From Frankiales bacterium (GTDB taxonomy: Bacteria; Actinomycetota; Actinomycetes; JAFAQI01), in assembly GCA_025980465.1 (NCBI GenBank), contig JAICXJ010000023.1, positions 1 through 47,527 of the forward strand: a stretch of DNA of 47,527 nucleotides, written 5' to 3'. A program made the translations under genes and the position numbers. The notes beneath the pieces are model-generated. The model searched no databases, was not told where the DNA came from, and saw nothing but the letters and a program-made list of their open reading frames with translations. Below, in pieces: positions 23,548-31,586 of this stretch (position 1 is its first letter; the number at the start of each line of letters is the position of its first letter).

Positions 23548-25905
23548 GTGAACCTGGATGCCCGGGCGCTACCGGTTGACACCGACCTCCCGGAACGCCC
23601 CGGCTACCGCATCAAGCGGCGGCTTCTCGGTCGTCCGCTGGTGACCGATCAGCTCCACGAGCAGCGGCTCGCCAACCCGGTCGCGTTCGGCGTGCTCTCA
23701 CCCGACTGCATCTCGTCGTCGGCGTACGGCACCGAGGAGATCCTGATCGAGCTGTTCAAGGGAGGGGCCGGACTGGCGGCCTTCTCACTGGTGCTTCCGC
23801 TGACCGGAGTCATCCTCGGGATCCTGCTGATGCTGCTGTTCAGCTACCGGCAGGTCCTCGCGGTCTACACCAAGGCTGGCGGCTCGTACGTCGTCGCGCG
23901 GGAAAACTTCGGCCCAAAGATCGCGCAGATTGCAGCGGTCGCGCTGCTCATCGACTACATCGTTACGGTCGCGGTACAGGTCGCCGCTGGCACTGTGGCG
24001 GTGACATCGGCGCGTCCGTCGGTCGGTGACGCCTTCGGCCACCACGGCAGCCTCGTCCTCTCGCTAGCGGTGTTGGCGCTGCTGCTCTACGGCAACCTTC
24101 GCGGCATCCGGGAGGCGGGCAAGGCGTTCGCGTTCCCGCTCTACTTCTTCATCACGATGGCCGGCGCGGTCATCATCACATGCATCGTTCGCGAGATGAC
24201 GGGACATCTCGATGGCGTCCCGCATCACATCGGGATGGTTTCGACGGTGAAGGGCCACGGCGGCCTGGTCGAGGGCGTCACGATCTTCGTGCTACTGCGC
24301 GCTTTCGCCAATGGCGGGTCCTCATTGACCGGGTTCGAGGCGATCAGCAACGGCGTGAGCGCATTCAAGCCGCCGGAGAGCCGCAACGCCCGCAAGGTGC
24401 TGCTGATCATGGCGTGCACACTCGCGTTCCTGGTCGGCGGCGTGTCGTGGGTCGCGCACATCACGCACGCGACGCCGTTCGGCAGCGGCTACCCCTCGGT
24501 GATCAGTCAGGAAGGCCGCGCGGCGTTCGGGTACGGGGCAGTCGGTGGCACGTTGTTCTACGTCCTGCAGTCGGCGACCGCCCTGATCCTCTACACGGGC
24601 GGCAACACGAGCTTCAACGGCTTCCCGTTCCTCGCGAACTTCGTGGCCGAGGATCGCTTCCTGCCCCGCCAACTGACGCGACGTGGCCACCGGCTGGTCT
24701 TCAGCAACGCGATCATCCTGCTTGCCGGCATCTCCGGACTGCTGCTCATCGCGACCAACTCACAGGTGAATTCGCTGGTGCCGTTCTACGCGATCGGAGT
24801 CTTCACCGGCTTCGCGATGGCCGGCTTCGGGATGGCGAAACACTTCTCACGCACCCGCGATCCACATTGGCGGCGCAGTGTCGCCATCAACATGACCTCG
24901 GGAATCGTCTGCTCGATCGTCGTCGCGATTTTCGCCACGACAAAGTTCACTGAGGGCGCTTGGGTCATCGTCGTACTGTTCCCGCTCATGGTCTTCGCCT
25001 TGATCCGGCTCAACCGCGAATACCGAGAAGAGGCCGAAGTGCTCGGCTCGATTCGGCCCGAGGTGTTGACCAAGCAACCCAACTACACCCGGCACGTCGT
25101 ACTGATCTTCGTCAACGAGCTCGACCTCGCCGTGGTGAGGGCGATCCGATATGCCCAGACTCTCAAGCCCGCTGAACTTCGCGCCGTGCACTTCGAGCTC
25201 GACAGCCTCGCCACCCGCCAGCTGCAGGAGAACTGGGACCGGACCGCGCAAACCGTTCCGCTCGAGATCGTCGATGTGCCGGACCGCCGGCTGGGCCGGG
25301 CGTCGCTCGAGCTGGTCGCCCGTCAGACGGCGATGCCCGGCAACCACGTGACGGTGATCCTGCCGCGACGCGGATTCTCCCCGGCGCTTGGTCGCTTGCT
25401 GCACGACCGTACGGCGGACACGATCGCGCGGATCGTCAGCCGGGTCCCGCGAGCCGCCGCGACGATCATCCCCTTCGACACCGGGCGTCCTGAGATCACG
25501 ACGCTGTTCAGGTCCCGTCCGAACGGTGGAGCCGCCCTGCAGCCGGCATCCCAGGTTCGGGCCTTCGCCCGGCCCGGCAGGAACGGCGAAACGGCGTCAT
25601 CGCGGAATCCGCCGGGCGATGCCTATGTCGCCGACGGGTGCGACGCGATCGGTGGGCTGGTGCCACGGGTGCGCGCGACCGTCACCGGCCGGATCCATCG
25701 GGTACAGCTTCAGCCGCTCGCCAACACCCCGATGCTGGTGTGCGAGATCGTCGACCAGACCGGCGGTCTCGAGCTTCTGTTCTACGGCCGCCGCTCGATC
25801 CCGGGCATGGTCACCGGCGCCAAGGTGACAGCGACCGGCCTGACCCAAAGCCACCACGGGGTTCTGGCGATGGCCAATCCGAAATACACGCTCATCCCGC
25901 GATGA
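23548..25905 (+). CDS. KimA-like potassium transporter with C-terminal OB fold
   Basis: 785 residues from GTG 23548 (TTG 23509 is possible). About twelve hydrophobic segments match the APC-superfamily KimA/YdaO type: SPDCISSSAYGTEEIL, AGGSYVVARENFG, LLRAFANGGSSLTGFEAISNGVSAFKPPESRNA and GGNTSFNGFPFLANFVAEDRFLPRQL. KimA imports potassium with protons in Bacillus. After the membrane part a soluble region of about 150 residues follows, and the last 84 residues (about 702-785) form an OB-like beta fold (VRATVTGRIHRVQLQP...PMLVCEIVDQTGGLELLFYGRR). I know OB-fold proteins encoded near potassium genes in mycobacteria, but not a fusion. Divergent from kdpD-like. Confidence 0.85.
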   Translation: MNLDARALPVDTDLPERPGYRIKRRLLGRPLVTDQLHEQRLANPVAFGVLSPDCISSSAYGTEEILIELFKGGAGLAAFSLVLPLTGVILGILLMLLFSYRQVLAVYTKAGGSYVVARENFGPKIAQIAAVALLIDYIVTVAVQVAAGTVAVTSARPSVGDAFGHHGSLVLSLAVLALLLYGNLRGIREAGKAFAFPLYFFITMAGAVIITCIVREMTGHLDGVPHHIGMVSTVKGHGGLVEGVTIFVLLRAFANGGSSLTGFEAISNGVSAFKPPESRNARKVLLIMACTLAFLVGGVSWVAHITHATPFGSGYPSVISQEGRAAFGYGAVGGTLFYVLQSATALILYTGGNTSFNGFPFLANFVAEDRFLPRQLTRRGHRLVFSNAIILLAGISGLLLIATNSQVNSLVPFYAIGVFTGFAMAGFGMAKHFSRTRDPHWRRSVAINMTSGIVCSIVVAIFATTKFTEGAWVIVVLFPLMVFALIRLNREYREEAEVLGSIRPEVLTKQPNYTRHVVLIFVNELDLAVVRAIRYAQTLKPAELRAVHFELDSLATRQLQENWDRTAQTVPLEIVDVPDRRLGRASLELVARQTAMPGNHVTVILPRRGFSPALGRLLHDRTADTIARIVSRVPRAAATIIPFDTGRPEITTLFRSRPNGGAALQPASQVRAFARPGRNGETASSRNPPGDAYVADGCDAIGGLVPRVRATVTGRIHRVQLQPLANTPMLVCEIVDQTGGLELLFYGRRSIPGMVTGAKVTATGLTQSHHGVLAMANPKYTLIPR

Positions 25906-25961
25906 CGCCGGCGTTCAACACCCGCGGGCAACGTCTGTGTGCCGGATTGAGGGTTGGTCGG

Positions 25962-27047
25962 TTACATCACGACGACGGAGCGCAGCACCTCGCCGGCATC
26001 CATCTTGGCGAAGGCGGCTTCGACCTCACCGATACCGATCCGTTCGGAGATGAACTTGTCCAGCGGCAGCTTGCCGGCCAGGTAGAGATCGATCAGCATC
26101 GGAAAGTCGCGGCTGGGCAGGCAGTCGCCGTACCACGAGGACTTCAACGATCCGCCGCGGCCGAACACATCGATCAGCGGTAGTTCGAGCTTCATGTCAG
26201 GGGTCGGTACGCCGACGAGAACGACTCGGCCGGCGAGGTCGCGGGCGTAGAACGCGTCGCGGTAGGTCTCCGGTCTGCCCACTGCGTCGATCACGACATC
26301 GGCGCCGAAGCCGCCGGTGAGGTCCTGGACCGCCTCGACGACGTTCACCCCGCGCGAGTTGATCGTGTGGGTGGCGCCGAATCCCTTGGCCCACTCCAGC
26401 TTGCGATCGTCGATGTCGACCGCGATGATCGTGCTCGCTCCGGCAATGCGCGCGCCGAGGATCGCGGCGTCACCGACGCCGCCGCAGCCGATGACGGCAA
26501 CAATTTCCCCGCGCCGCACCGCGGCTGTGTTCAGCGCCGCGCCGAGCCCCGCCATCACGCCGCAACCGAGAAGTCCGGCGACGTCCGCCGACACCGCCGG
26601 ATCGACCTTGGTGCATTGACCGGAGGCGACCACGGTTTGCGGAACGAACGCTCCGATTCCGAGGGCGGCGGAGAGCGGCGTGCCGTCCTCGAGGGTCATC
26701 TTCTGGGCGGCGTTGTGAGTCGCGAAGCAGTACCACGGCTCGCCCCTCGCGCACGCGCGGCACTGGCCGCACACCGCGCGCCAGTTGAGGATCACAAAGT
26801 CCCCCGGGGTGACCTCGGTGACGCCCGGGCCGACCGCAGCAACCGTGCCGGCAGCCTCGTGTCCGAGCAGGAACGGGAAGTCATCGTTGATGCCACCCTC
26901 GCGGTAGTGCAGGTCGGTGTGGCACACGCCGCAGGCGGCGACGTCGACGAGCGCCTCACCCGGACCGGGGTCGGGCACTACCACCGTCGCCAGCTCGACC
27001 GCCGCGCCCTTGCTGCGGGCGACGACCCCCTGCACCTCGCTGGTCAT
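25962..27047 (-). CDS. mscR: S-(hydroxymethyl)mycothiol dehydrogenase
   Basis: 361 residues from ATG 27047, with GAGGTGAGG just upstream. Zinc medium-chain alcohol dehydrogenase: C39 and H63 ([15 protein letters not shown]) bind catalytic zinc, the structural zinc cysteines are in [15 protein letters not shown], and NAD binds at [47 protein letters not shown] and [16 protein letters not shown] identify the mycothiol-dependent formaldehyde dehydrogenase MscR of actinobacteria. It detoxifies formaldehyde and S-nitrosomycothiol. The usual downstream metallo-beta-lactamase partner is not here; instead a zinc-sensor-like gene diverges from it 225 bases away. Confidence 0.95.
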   Translation of the reverse strand: MTSEVQGVVARSKGAAVELATVVVPDPGPGEALVDVAACGVCHTDLHYREGGINDDFPFLLGHEAAGTVAAVGPGVTEVTPGDFVILNWRAVCGQCRACARGEPWYCFATHNAAQKMTLEDGTPLSAALGIGAFVPQTVVASGQCTKVDPAVSADVAGLLGCGVMAGLGAALNTAAVRRGEIVAVIGCGGVGDAAILGARIAGASTIIAVDIDDRKLEWAKGFGATHTINSRGVNVVEAVQDLTGGFGADVVIDAVGRPETYRDAFYARDLAGRVVLVGVPTPDMKLELPLIDVFGRGGSLKSSWYGDCLPSRDFPMLIDLYLAGKLPLDKFISERIGIGEVEAAFAKMDAGEVLRSVVVM

Positions 27048-27272
27048 GCGTGCCTCACCTCTGTTCTGCTGGTCTGTGGTCGAGTCCCCGAAGCAACGAC
27101 ATCCGTAACGGCCTGAGCTCGCCACCGGCGATCACCGGGTCGGACTTCATGACGGCGAGTGCGGCTGCTCGCGGCGAAGTTCGCGCGGGGCGGATGGATG
27201 ACGTACACCCACTCGGCCATGCGCCGACTCTTTCACGACGTGCCATGCTGCTGCGCGTGCAGGATGGAGCTC

Positions 27273-27608
27273 ATGGCTGAGCATTCGGCGGCGCCCCACG
27301 GCAGCGAAGTGCGGCAGGTAGACGCCTCGGCATACGAGCCGGCTGCCGCGCTGTTGAAGGCGCTGGTCGCTCCGCTTCGACTGGCGCTGGTCGACCTGCT
27401 CGCGGATGCGCCCCGCTGCGTCCACGAGCTGGTCGGTGCGCTGGATGTACCGCAGCCGCTGGTCTCCCAGCACCTGAAGGTGTTGCGCAGCGCCGGGCTG
27501 GTCGCGACGACGCGGCGGGGGCGAGAGGTCGTGTATCGGCTCGCTGACGACCATGTGGCGCATGTCGTGCGTGACGCGGTCGCCCACGCCGGTGAGAGCC
27601 GCAGCTAG
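27273..27608 (+). CDS. SmtB-like ArsR-family metal sensor
   Basis: 111 residues from ATG 27273; ATGs at 27264, 27219 and 27198 are in frame and also possible. The winged helix contains LLKALVAPLRLALVDLL, CVHELVGALDVPQPLVSQHLKVLRSAGLV and REVVYRLADDHVAHVVRDAVAHAGE. The last helix carries the DxH...H...D..H set of the alpha-5 zinc site, very like mycobacterial SmtB (Rv2358 type). It should repress target genes until zinc binds. If translation starts at 27219, the protein gains a leader with CCCAC (27246-27260), which might form an extra metal or thiol site. Its stop shares CTAG with the glycosyltransferase gene. Confidence 0.85.
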   Translation: MAEHSAAPHGSEVRQVDASAYEPAAALLKALVAPLRLALVDLLADAPRCVHELVGALDVPQPLVSQHLKVLRSAGLVATTRRGREVVYRLADDHVAHVVRDAVAHAGESRS

Positions 27609-29461
27609 CCGATCTCGGCGGCCTGGTAGCGACGGCGTTCCCGCCGTAGCTCGAGGTGGAGCGCCCGCGGCGGCGGACCGCCCGCCGCGCCGATCCGCAC
27701 CCACAGTCGCCACCGGTCATCCCGGCCGGATCGTCGGGGGAGCCGTGCTCGCAGCCGGGCGCCGTCGGGCGTGGCCCTCAGCCGAGCTGGACAGACCAGT
27801 GCCGGTCCGGCGGCGTCGGCGGGCTCGAGCACCAGCTCGGCGGGGCGGCTGGCGGGACCACCCGCGATTGCCGGCACCTCGATCTCGATGCGGCGCCGCC
27901 TGATCGTCAGCTCGGCCGTGTCGGTCACGAGGTCGTGGAGCGGGTGCGACCACTCGTCGACGTCGAGCGCGACCGTCGGGTTCGGCTCGGTCCAGTACGC
28001 CGCGACGCACCGCCCGTCGGCGGGTGTGATCCAGGCCGGCATCGGGCCTTCAGGCGCGCTGGCCGGGCGAAGCGGCGAGGAGCGGGTCAAGCCGCCGACC
28101 ACGACGCGCAGCCGGATGTCCCACAGCCCGCTGGCGAGCGGGCCGCCACCCATCACGGTCCGTGGGTCGATCGTGACCGCCCCTCGGACCGTCGCTGTGC
28201 CGTCGGGTTGGATCGCGAAGGCGAGGCCGTCGGTCGTCGACCATTGCGATGCGTCTGCGCGAGAGACCGTCGCGCAGTCGACATCGGCCGTCGCGAGGTC
28301 GGCCGCGGTGACGATCCGGTCGTCGATGCCGACCCCTGCAGCGGCCGATTCCGGCACCGCCCAGTCGCTGCCAACGGGTTCGAGCTGCAACGGCACCTCG
28401 TCGACATACAGCGCGGCGTCGATGTCGAGATGGAGTCCACGCTCGTCCCAGTACGGCGCGGTGGTGAATGCCCGGAGCCGGAGCGACTCGATCCACTCCG
28501 CGTACGACCTGAGGCCGGCAACGTCACCGGCCAGCATGAGGTGGGACTGTGCCCGGATGAAGAACGGCAAGCCGCTGCGCACGCTCGGATCGAACCTCGA
28601 CGCCGCCAGCGCGCGGACGTGCTGCAGAACGTCGTCGCGATAGTCAGCGGTGTAGTTGAGCATCTGCCGGCCGCGTAACCGGCCGAGCATCTCGACGCGG
28701 TAGAACCGGCGCTGCAGTGGAATCCGGTCGGCGGGATCGGGAACCCGGCGGTCGATGACATCAAGGATCGCGGCGAGATCGCGGTAGTACTCGCTCGGCA
28801 CCGCAGCGGTGTCACCGAGATTGCGCCCTGCGGTGCGCCGCCGGTTGTAGAAGTAGCAGTTGAGGTCGCCCACGATCGCCACCGACGAGGCGACCGTGTA
28901 GGCCTGCATGCAGAAGTGCTCGTCCTCGACGTGCCGTGGCCCCTCGGCGAACCTGATGCCGTGCTCGATCAGCAGTGAGCGGCGGAACATCTTGTGCGGC
29001 GTGAGCGACTCGACGAGCGGGAAGTTACGGATCGTCCGTCCGGTGAGCGTGTGCCGGTAGATCGGGTGGTTCAAGGTACGGAAGTCGCTGCTGAGCTTTC
29101 CGATGACGATGTCGGCGTCGCTCGACGTCGCAATCGAGAGGAGGCGCTCCAGGGCTTGCGGATGAAGCGAATCGTCGGCGTCGACGAACTGGATGTAGTC
29201 ACCGCGGGCGCAATCCACTCCGCGGTTGCGTGGGGCGCCGGCCCAACCCGATGCGGGGATGCGTTCCACCCGGATGAGATCCGGACTACCGGCGCGTACC
29301 CGCTCGACCCGCTGCGGCGTGCCGTCGGTGCTTCCGTCGTCGACCAGCACGATCTCGAACTCATCGCGTGCCAGCGTCTGGTTGAGCAACGAGTCGAGGC
29401 AGTCGACGATGTTGGCGCCGGCGTTGAAGAACGGGACGACGACGCTGACCGCAAGCGACAT
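27605..29461 (-). CDS. GT2 glycosyltransferase with C-terminal beta domains
   Basis: 618 residues from ATG 29461. The first 230 residues are a GT-A fold: VSVVVPFFNAG, EIVLVDDGSTDGT, PRNRGVDCARGDYIQFVDADDS (the DxD metal site) and an acceptor region with HVEDEHFCMQAY. A helical section follows to about 345; the remainder is beta-rich with repeated Trp/Pro segments, reminiscent of the wall teichoic acid transferases TarS/TarP and their accessory C-terminal domains. It probably adds sugar to a cell-envelope polymer; the acceptor is unknown. No membrane segment. It is divergent from the gene at 29491 with only 29 bases between. Confidence 0.85.
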   Translation of the reverse strand: MSLAVSVVVPFFNAGANIVDCLDSLLNQTLARDEFEIVLVDDGSTDGTPQRVERVRAGSPDLIRVERIPASGWAGAPRNRGVDCARGDYIQFVDADDSLHPQALERLLSIATSSDADIVIGKLSSDFRTLNHPIYRHTLTGRTIRNFPLVESLTPHKMFRRSLLIEHGIRFAEGPRHVEDEHFCMQAYTVASSVAIVGDLNCYFYNRRRTAGRNLGDTAAVPSEYYRDLAAILDVIDRRVPDPADRIPLQRRFYRVEMLGRLRGRQMLNYTADYRDDVLQHVRALAASRFDPSVRSGLPFFIRAQSHLMLAGDVAGLRSYAEWIESLRLRAFTTAPYWDERGLHLDIDAALYVDEVPLQLEPVGSDWAVPESAAAGVGIDDRIVTAADLATADVDCATVSRADASQWSTTDGLAFAIQPDGTATVRGAVTIDPRTVMGGGPLASGLWDIRLRVVVGGLTRSSPLRPASAPEGPMPAWITPADGRCVAAYWTEPNPTVALDVDEWSHPLHDLVTDTAELTIRRRRIEIEVPAIAGGPASRPAELVLEPADAAGPALVCPARLRATPDGARLRARLPRRSGRDDRWRLWVRIGAAGGPPPRALHLELRRERRRYQAAEIG

Positions 29462-29472
29462 GGCGGTGGTGA

Positions 29473-29481
29473 CTTTATAGC
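29473..29481. promoter_or_regulatory. Overlapping back-to-back -10 elements
   Basis: The 29-bp gap between the divergent starts 29461 and 29491 contains CTTTATAGC. On the plus strand it offers TATAGC (29476-29481), placing the transcript start two or three bases before the GTG at 29491. On the minus strand it offers TATAAA (29479..29474), placing the start about six bases before the ATG at 29461. Both genes would have almost no leader. Confidence 0.5.
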
Positions 29482-29490
29482 CTCTGCGGT

Positions 29491-30408
29491 GTGGCTGAGC
29501 TGGCGGCAATCAGTGCCGACGAGGCCGATGCCGCTATCGCGGAGCTCGCTCCCGACCTGGCAGCAACGCCGACCAAGGATCAGCTCAGCGCCCTGCACGA
29601 CGTCCTGATCCAGTGTGCCGCCCAGGAGGACGGGATTCCGGACTCGGTGCTCTGCACGGCTGGTACGGCGCTGGCCGCCGGCGACCCGGAGATCGTCGAC
29701 GGGCTGATCGAAGGGCTGCCGACGCGGCCCCGGGTTGCGCTGCGACTGGTGCGGGCCGGACTGACCGGTGCGGCCGCATTGACGCTGGTGGACAACGCGA
29801 CCGGAGTCGTCACGGTGCCGTTTCACGCGGCGACATCGTCCGGCGCCGCCCGCACTGGGTGGCGGTTGCCGCTGCTGACCGTGATCGAGTCCGGTCGGAT
29901 CTTCGCCGACCTCCCCGGCTTCCGCGATCCGCGCTTCGGCGCTCCCGACGACTGCTACGACATCGGCGCCGCGGTCAAGCTGCGGGCCCACCTCGACGAT
30001 GCCGTCATTGGGCGGCGGCTCGCGCTCGCCGGCTGGGCGGCGATCGACATCGTGCGCTCACGGCAGGACGAAACGGTTCGCGTCGTCGCGGCGAAAGGGG
30101 AGCGAGAGCTGAGCTGGCCCGCCCGCCGCCACCGCCGCGCCGACCTCGTTTCCGGCACCGGCGAGGGACTTCACCGCCGGGCGTGGGCGGGTTGGTCGGT
30201 GAGACTCGACTCGGCGCCATTCAGCGGCGACAAGGGCGCCTGGGCGTTGTCGCTTGAGGTCGAGCACGACGGGCTGTCTCGGCGTACCCGCATGGGGACC
30301 TCGGTGGGCGAGCTCGCAGCTCGTGCCGCCGGTGGAGTGTGGCGGGCGGAGCGACCCACGATCAGGATCGATGCGCGTAAGGGCGGCTGGGTGCTGGTCG
30401 TCTCGTAG
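29491..30408 (+). CDS. Unknown protein, possibly glycosyltransferase-associated
   Basis: 305 residues from GTG 29491. The N-terminal 100 residues are helical and Ala/Asp/Leu rich (LAELA, DQLSALHDVLIQCAAQE); the C-terminal 200 are beta-rich with Trp-centred strands (TGWRLPLLTVIESGRIFADL, LAGWAAIDIVRSRQDETVRVVAA, RAWAGWSVRLDS). The beta part resembles in style the accessory domain of the neighbouring glycosyltransferase, but I find no named family. No signal peptide or membrane helix. Its position, sharing a promoter region with the glycosyltransferase, suggests an envelope polysaccharide role; this is inference. Confidence 0.65.
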   Translation: MAELAAISADEADAAIAELAPDLAATPTKDQLSALHDVLIQCAAQEDGIPDSVLCTAGTALAAGDPEIVDGLIEGLPTRPRVALRLVRAGLTGAAALTLVDNATGVVTVPFHAATSSGAARTGWRLPLLTVIESGRIFADLPGFRDPRFGAPDDCYDIGAAVKLRAHLDDAVIGRRLALAGWAAIDIVRSRQDETVRVVAAKGERELSWPARRHRRADLVSGTGEGLHRRAWAGWSVRLDSAPFSGDKGAWALSLEVEHDGLSRRTRMGTSVGELAARAAGGVWRAERPTIRIDARKGGWVLVVS

Positions 30409-31299
30409 CTAGTGGTGACGCACGAAGTAGACGATCGCGGCGGCAAGGGCTCGGGCGGCTTGCTGCTGAAAGTGCTTCGAGGTCATGAGCCGGGCGTCGA
30501 CGTGGTTGCGCATGTTGCCGCATTCGATGAGGACCTTCGGCTCGGTCGCGAGATTGAGGCCGGCGAGGTCGTTTCGATGGCTCAGCCCGTGGACCCCGTC
30601 GTAGGTGCTCACCGGCATCGAGGTGCGTCGCAGGAAGGCGTGGCGAACCTCGCGACCGAACCGGTCCGAGGCGGCGATGATGCGGTTGTTGGGCCCATCC
30701 GCGACCGGCTCGAGTACGGCGAAGCCGCGTCCTCCCGGTGGTCCACCGTCGCCGTGGATGTCGATCGCGACAGCGGCGTGCGCTCGGTTGAGGATCCTGG
30801 CTCGGGTGTCGACGCACGGGCCGACGCCGCGGTTGTTGGTCCGGGTCATCACCACCTTGGCGCCCTCCGCGCGCAGGTCGCGGCGCAGGTAGGAGGCGAC
30901 CCGCCAGGTGAACCGCGGCTCGGGGTAGCCGCCGTCGGTCGCGGTGCCGGTGGTGTCGCACGCTTCTTCCTCGCGCCCGTTCCAGACCTGCCGGTTGAGG
31001 TACGCCGGGTCGGTGTAGTTCCGACCGTTGTGTCCAGGGTCGATTCCGATGACCTTCCCCGCCAGCGGGAGCCGGGACGCGGCACGTTGCTCGACAGCGC
31101 GGGTGAGCCCCGCGGAGTGTGGGGCGGGACGCGAGGTGCTGCAGCCAGCTAGCGTGGCCAGGCTGAGGCAGGCGGCAAAGCCAACTGCGGCCGAGCGCCC
31201 GGACCGGAAAAAAGCGGCGACGCCCGGCTCAGTGGGGGGGTGTACTGGGCCGGACGTCGCTACGCCTCCCAGTATGCCTAGGCTCTTCAACCTTTGCAA
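30409..31299 (-). CDS. Lipoprotein N-acetylmuramoyl-L-alanine amidase (Amidase_3)
   Basis: 296 residues if TTG 31299 is the start. No ATG or GTG lies in frame upstream of the lipobox, so the start is uncertain. A hydrophobic stretch ends in LATLAGC (lipobox Cys 53), so it should be anchored outside the membrane. The catalytic domain has IGIDPGHNGRN (zinc His), a Glu in the GREEEACD stretch, a second His in AIDIHGDG, and KVLIECGNMRN with the catalytic Glu. It cuts the bond between MurNAc and L-Ala in peptidoglycan. It directly follows a short membrane protein gene on the same strand, and its stop abuts the stop of the convergent gene at 30408. Confidence 0.85.
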   Translation of the reverse strand: MQRLKSLGILGGVATSGPVHPPTEPGVAAFFRSGRSAAVGFAACLSLATLAGCSTSRPAPHSAGLTRAVEQRAASRLPLAGKVIGIDPGHNGRNYTDPAYLNRQVWNGREEEACDTTGTATDGGYPEPRFTWRVASYLRRDLRAEGAKVVMTRTNNRGVGPCVDTRARILNRAHAAVAIDIHGDGGPPGGRGFAVLEPVADGPNNRIIAASDRFGREVRHAFLRRTSMPVSTYDGVHGLSHRNDLAGLNLATEPKVLIECGNMRNHVDARLMTSKHFQQQAARALAAAIVYFVRHH

Positions 31300-31355
31300 T
31301 TAGCAAGAAATGATGGGTACGTGATGTTCATGCCGATCGCTCCCTGAATCGGACA

Positions 31356-31526
31356 TCACGGGCGCCGTGGCCCGGACGGGGGTCGCCAGAGTGCGGTTGC
31401 CGCGGCGATCAACCCGCCAGCGGCGGCAAGGACCACCGGAGCCGGTCCGGCGAAGCCATTGCTGAACAGCAGCACAGCCGCGACGATCGCGGCCACGGCG
31501 AGAGCGACGCACCCCAACGCAGACAA
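31356..31526 (-). CDS. Tiny two-helix membrane protein
   Basis: 56 residues from TTG 31526. A CTG at about 31575, right after the stop of the H1-like gene, is another candidate. It encodes two hydrophobic helices: ALGCVALAVAAIVAAVLLF and, after a GFAGPAP turn, VVLAAAGGLIAAATALW, with an RR-rich tail (RPPSGPRRP). GC3 bias is strong throughout. It lies between the H1-like gene and the lipoprotein amidase on the same strand. Function unknown; two-helix hairpins of this kind often act as small membrane subunits or holin-like proteins, but nothing here proves either. Confidence 0.45.
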   Translation of the reverse strand: MSALGCVALAVAAIVAAVLLFSNGFAGPAPVVLAAAGGLIAAATALWRPPSGPRRP

Positions 31527-31586
31527 CCGCCGCGCGACCGATGGTCGACGCGGCGGTTGTCGGGGCTCGCCGAGGTGACTCAGCTG

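Noticed and set aside
31300-31512. A 70-residue minus-strand reading frame before the amidase gene
   Set aside because: Arg/Cys/Trp-rich composition typical of a shadow; the frame beside it encodes the two-helix membrane protein with proper codon bias.
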